Below are positions 60,473-64,000 of a stretch of 64,000 bases of DNA, in pieces. Position numbers and translations under genes: made by a program. The DNA is taken from NCBI GenBank assembly GCA_021442155.1, contig CM038216.1, forward strand, positions 157,403,983 through 157,467,982, read 5' to 3'. Every line of letters begins with the position of its first letter. Within the stretch, counting starts at the first letter, position 1. The stretch is from Cymbidium sinense. Its lineage: Eukaryota; Streptophyta; Magnoliopsida; Asparagales; Orchidaceae. The notes below the pieces were generated by a model. It was not told where the DNA came from. It made no database searches and saw only the letters and a program-made list of their open reading frames with translations.

Positions 60473-62704
60473 TGTCACACGGCAGCTTGGAATATCAAGA
60501 CGAACGTATCTAGGACGGATAAAAGAAAAACTTACATAACACTTTCAATCTTAAATAGAATCTCCAATCATACAAGAGCCACTACAATTCACAAATGATT
60601 TAATAATTTGTCCACACATATATATACTAACAAAGTTCATAAGACATACAATTTAAATATAATTCAACATAACAGACATAATTACCTATCTCCAAATTTC
60701 TACTACTGATAAACATAACCTTCCGCTCTATCACCATTTAGGATGGTTACCTAAAAAATTTAAACAACTAACAATTGAATAAAATTCAATGGGTCAATTA
60801 TGTTGTTACACTATAGTAAACAAGAAGGTAAAACTAGTATGCATATTAGTTTTTGTTTTTACTTGTACATAAAAAAAAATTGCTCAAACAATCAAACATA
60901 TGAGAGGTAGGTACATATAAATATTTCGTATGAACTTTTATTATTATATTTATCATCCGTCTTATGAGTCACCGTCTAAACCTTTACCAAAAGAAAACCT
61001 TTACCAATACTCATCCAAAGGACAAGTAGTTATTATCATTTGCCAATTTTATTGGCCTTTTTTCAGAGACGCAGACATCAAGGCCCCTACCAATACCATG
61101 TAAGTTAACTCCAATTTCAACATATACATTCATAACATACAATTATTCGATATATTAATTCATAACTAACAGTAAATCAGTTAACTTTATAAAATGACGA
61201 AGTGACAATATGATCTAATATTCAGGTTATTATCCAACATGAAAAAATAGTAAACTATATCACAATTTATAAAAAAGCAGGAAAATAATCACAATTTGCA
61301 GTACAGGAAAAAATCATAATCATATAAACACGTATTTCATTACAAGAAATTAAATATATTTTTATCATAAATGTAAAAATATAATTATCCACTTTAATTT
61401 GCAGTTTCCTATTGAATATCCTTCCCTTTAATGCTTCTTTCCTTAATTGAAATTCTTATAGAATAAAATATTGATTGAATCAATATTAGAAATCAATGTA
61501 TTTTATTTTATTCATTTCTTGTTTATGATACTTACATATAATTTTTATTAATTAATGCTTGCATTCACCAATATTCATTATCTATTTTTTAATAATAATA
61601 ATGATAATAATCATATTTAGTTAATTTATTTATTAAACTATGTACATACACAATATCTTTCATTTTCTCTATTCAAAGATTTTTTTTTCTTAATTTACTT
61701 TGATTTAAAAATTTCTATCTTTTTCTCTAATAATTTCAATTTAAGAATCATAATATATATTTTTCTTACTTTCCTGTATCAATTATTTAAATGACTTAAA
61801 TATTCTTTTATTCGATTCATAAGAAAGATTAATTTTGTATTATTATAAATTATAATAAATGTTATATTTATCTACATTTATTAAGCTAAATATCAAGTTA
61901 ATAATTAAGTTATATTTTGCATGTAACATGTAAAATTTAAATAATTAAGTTTAATTTGTATTATACTTAAGGAAAAGTAAAATTAAGCTCTCAATCCATT
62001 AATACAATTAATCGTATTTTTACTACATCCATTTCATTCATAAGTTTCAAATGTTTGCATTTCATTTATAGGTTCTCATAAATGTAATACTTTCATTTAT
62101 TATTTTTCTTAAAATGATTTTTGAAATGATCTTAAAATGATATCTTAAAGTTGAATTTAATTTATGTTACATATTCCTAATTTAAATTATTTGCTGAAAT
62201 CGATAAACCCTAAGTTAAAACTTGAAATAACATTAAAATCAGAGATAATAATAAAATCAGATTTTTTTAATTAAACAAATAATTATGTAAATTATTTCAC
62301 TTAAGGTTTCTTATATTACATAGAGGTGACTAATTCAAAGAAAAATTTTCAATTTACAATAAATAAACTCTTAACTTATGTTATAAGTTCTCGATTTTGC
62401 CCTAGACCTAACCCGTCGGCTTCCTAAGCCGCACGACCTGCCTGCCTCTCCCTTCTTCCTCGTTGTTCGCCTGGTTTGCATGCAATGTCACGCAAAAGAG
62501 GCTCTCCTCTTTCCTCTCTTTGTCGGAAAAGCAACGACGCGCGGTGAAGTCACCACATGCCTCACGCACGTGAGTCTTTCCCTTCTCTCTTCCTTCCTCT
62601 CTCCTCTTTTAGAGTTCGGTTTAAGAAAACAAAACCGAACTCCCCTTGACTTTTCCACAACCGTATTGGACTTTCAATTTTTTTTTGACTTTCTGGTTAT
62701 TACA
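60473..62704 (-). mobile_element. 3' LTR of a Ty3/gypsy chromovirus (copy IV)
   Basis: On the minus strand it starts TGTAATAACC and ends ...GCCGTGTGACA, 2232 bases. Just upstream on that strand is a polypurine tract, CGAGGAAGAT, touching the LTR start, and the end of the integrase frame lies about 55 bases before it. Both show that this is the 3' LTR. It identifies LTR copies I, II, III and V as the same family. The 5' LTR would be beyond 64000. Confidence 0.88.
62612..62642 (-). other. hairpin in LTR copy IV
   Basis: GAGTTCGGTTT (62612-62622) and AAACCGAACTC (62632-62642) are exact reverse complements around a nine-base loop. About 62-92 bases from the LTR start, just beside the C/T-rich tract. 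Confidence 0.92.
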
Positions 62705-62716
62705 ATCTTCCTCGAT
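62705..62716 (-). other. polypurine tract of the chromovirus
   Basis: Minus-strand TCGAGGAAGAT directly precedes the LTR start TGTAATAACC. This is the position and composition of the primer site for plus-strand synthesis in LTR retrotransposons. Confidence 0.6.
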
Positions 62717-62759
62717 AAAATTTCATTAAATTAAATGACATTAATAAATAAATATACTT

Positions 62760-64000
62760 TTAATTAAACAATTGAGGATCTCGATTGATTCCTTCTCCCA
62801 CGCCGCTCGATCCGAATTTATGTTTCCACAAGACACTAATAAATGAAATTTCCTTATTCCCGAGATGCTTAACATCATAATCTATAATTCTTCGGTTCCT
62901 CCACAAATGTGAGATTTGAATATCAACGGATCGCAATAATTTTGTTGGTTTCATCGAATATATTTTCAGAGAAATATGAACATATCACAGACTCCTCAGA
63001 TGGTAAAGTCGCCTATAAGCCACTTTTCTAATTCTTTCCAAGATTTCATATGGACCAATATACGGCTCAACTTTCCAACTTTGTCAAATCGTTTATACCT
63101 TTCATCGACTTCAAGAAATACAAATTCTCCCACTTCAAACTCTATGGTCGATGTTAACATCATAATATTTTCTCTCGCCTATTCAACAACTTTAATCTAT
63201 CACGGATTAATCGATCTTTTCGCTTCATCTACTACATCGCACAATGATTCTTCTTTTTCACCCGCCTCCACTCAACAAAGTGGTGTTCTCGATTTCCTCC
63301 CATACAATACTTCAGTGAACCATACCACTTGAAAGTTATTATCAGAAAGAAATCAATCAAAGACCAAATGAATTTTCCAATTGTTCCCAAAATCAAGGAT
63401 ACAAGCAAATCTTCTAGGTTTGAATTGTTCTCTGACGGCCATCTTGAGGATGGAATGCAGATTGAAAGTAAGTTCGCCTAAAGTTTCAATTTTTCTCCAC
63501 AGCCTGGGACAGAATCACCATCCCGATCGGACACTATAGATTTTGGCACATCATGTAACTTCACAATTTCATCAACATATTTCATTTCTAGTTTTTCAAC
63601 AGCATCAGATTCTTTGATTGATATAAAGTGTGCAAATTTAGTTACCTTATCAATAATAACCAAGACGATCCTCTTCAATCTAGATAAACGAATCACAAAA
63701 TCCATAGCAATATATCATCTCATTTTCACTCGGTCGTAAAGCGTAAAAGTCCACTGGCTTCGATGTTCATTTTAACCATCCGACATGATATTTATGACAA
63801 ATTCAGATTCTTTTCATTCTTGGCCACCAAAATATTTCTTTAAGATTTTGATACATTTTGGATGAATTGTATAATTAGAATGATGTGCTTCATGTAAGAT
63901 GTCTTTCCTCAAATATCCAACATCTGGAATGTAAACTATCAGCATACTTCAATCCCTCTTCATCGATTTCAAAATCTTCAGACGCTTTACTTTAATCAAA
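62760..64000 (-). pseudogene. Ty3/gypsy chromovirus (Tekay-like) integrase region, frameshifted, continues past window
   Basis: Minus-strand frames read in order: the HHCC zinc region (ILHEAHHSNYTIHPKCIKI) near 63900-63820; the integrase core MDFVIRLSRL..VLVIIDKVTKFAHF and IVSDRD at 63705-63500, with first and second catalytic Asp present; VLYGRKSRTPLC near 63290; IGPYEILERIRKVAYR near 63050; and DYDVKHLGNKEISFISVLWK at 62954-62760. The last block is the C-terminal region that in Tekay/del elements forms the chromodomain-like end. Frameshifts and stops separate the blocks, so no active integrase is made. Protease, reverse transcriptase and RNase H would lie beyond 64000. Confidence 0.85.

Larger units (their letters stand above)
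47513..64000 (+). other. KCBP: KCBP intron 19, incomplete at window edge (at least 16.5 kb)
   Basis: After donor GTATTG no further KCBP exon was found to the end of the window. The intron is filled with nested LTR retroelements listed separately. If the rest of the motor lies beyond 64000 this is an exceptionally long plant intron; if not, the gene is truncated by retroelements. The intact upstream frame favours a long intron. Confidence 0.65.

Noticed and set aside
62976..63332. 118-codon plus-strand frame
   Set aside because: The opposite strand carries the chromovirus integrase C-terminal region; this frame is its shadow.
47513..64000. Search for the remaining KCBP motor exons (switch I, switch II and calmodulin-binding tail)
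   Set aside because: No stretch coding for homologues of VELYQDTL, NEESSRSH or DLAGSER was seen on the plus strand, so none is annotated.

Overview
This window is nuclear DNA of a flowering plant. It is very A+T-rich, has spliced genes with GT-AG introns, and is dense in plant retroelements (L1- and RTE-type LINEs, Ty3/gypsy chromovirus LTRs, Athila-like remnants, MITEs). The species cannot be read from the sequence. I see no bacterial, organellar, tRNA or CRISPR content.

There is one recognisable host gene, on the + strand. It is a kinesin-14 of the KCBP (kinesin-like calmodulin-binding protein, ZWICHEL) type. Nineteen coding exons can be joined from the ATG at 25893 to the splice donor after 47512. 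They form a single open frame of 1029 codons with all exon phases matching. In order they encode a short N-terminal tail, a MyTH4 domain, a FERM domain, coiled coil, and the first part of a C-terminal motor with an intact P-loop. The remaining motor (about 230 residues in the Arabidopsis protein) and the calmodulin-binding tail are not in the window. The next intron runs off the right edge and is at least 16.5 kb long, unless the gene is broken.

Layout. 1-7.5 kb: gene-free A+T-rich DNA with degenerate repeats. 7.56-10.88 kb: decayed L1 LINE on the minus strand (LINE A). 11-24.5 kb: gene-free repeats, including a diffuse inverted repeat at about 13.56-16.5 kb. 24.53-25.02 kb: hAT-type MITE just upstream of the KCBP promoter. 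25.25-47.51 kb: KCBP promoter, 5' UTR with its own intron and a 36-codon upstream ORF, and coding exons 1-19. Intron 2 holds a small element with about 85-bp terminal inverted repeats. Intron 9 holds a 5S-rRNA-like stretch and an RTE-type LINE relic. Intron 12 (10.7 kb) holds a second L1 LINE (LINE B, same family as A, better preserved) and a large compound microsatellite.

47.5-64 kb lies inside intron 19 and is a stack of retroelements. An Athila-like element on the minus strand is interrupted by LTRs of one Ty3/gypsy family. One of these is a solo LTR with a perfect 5-bp target duplication. Another is itself interrupted by a third LTR in the opposite orientation. At the right edge is the 3' LTR of a chromovirus (Tekay-like) whose frameshifted integrase region runs out of the window.

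Most intronic elements are antisense to KCBP. The least routine observation is that each of four LTR copies has a hairpin near the start of the LTR, although the stem sequence differs between copies. No wholly new system was found.
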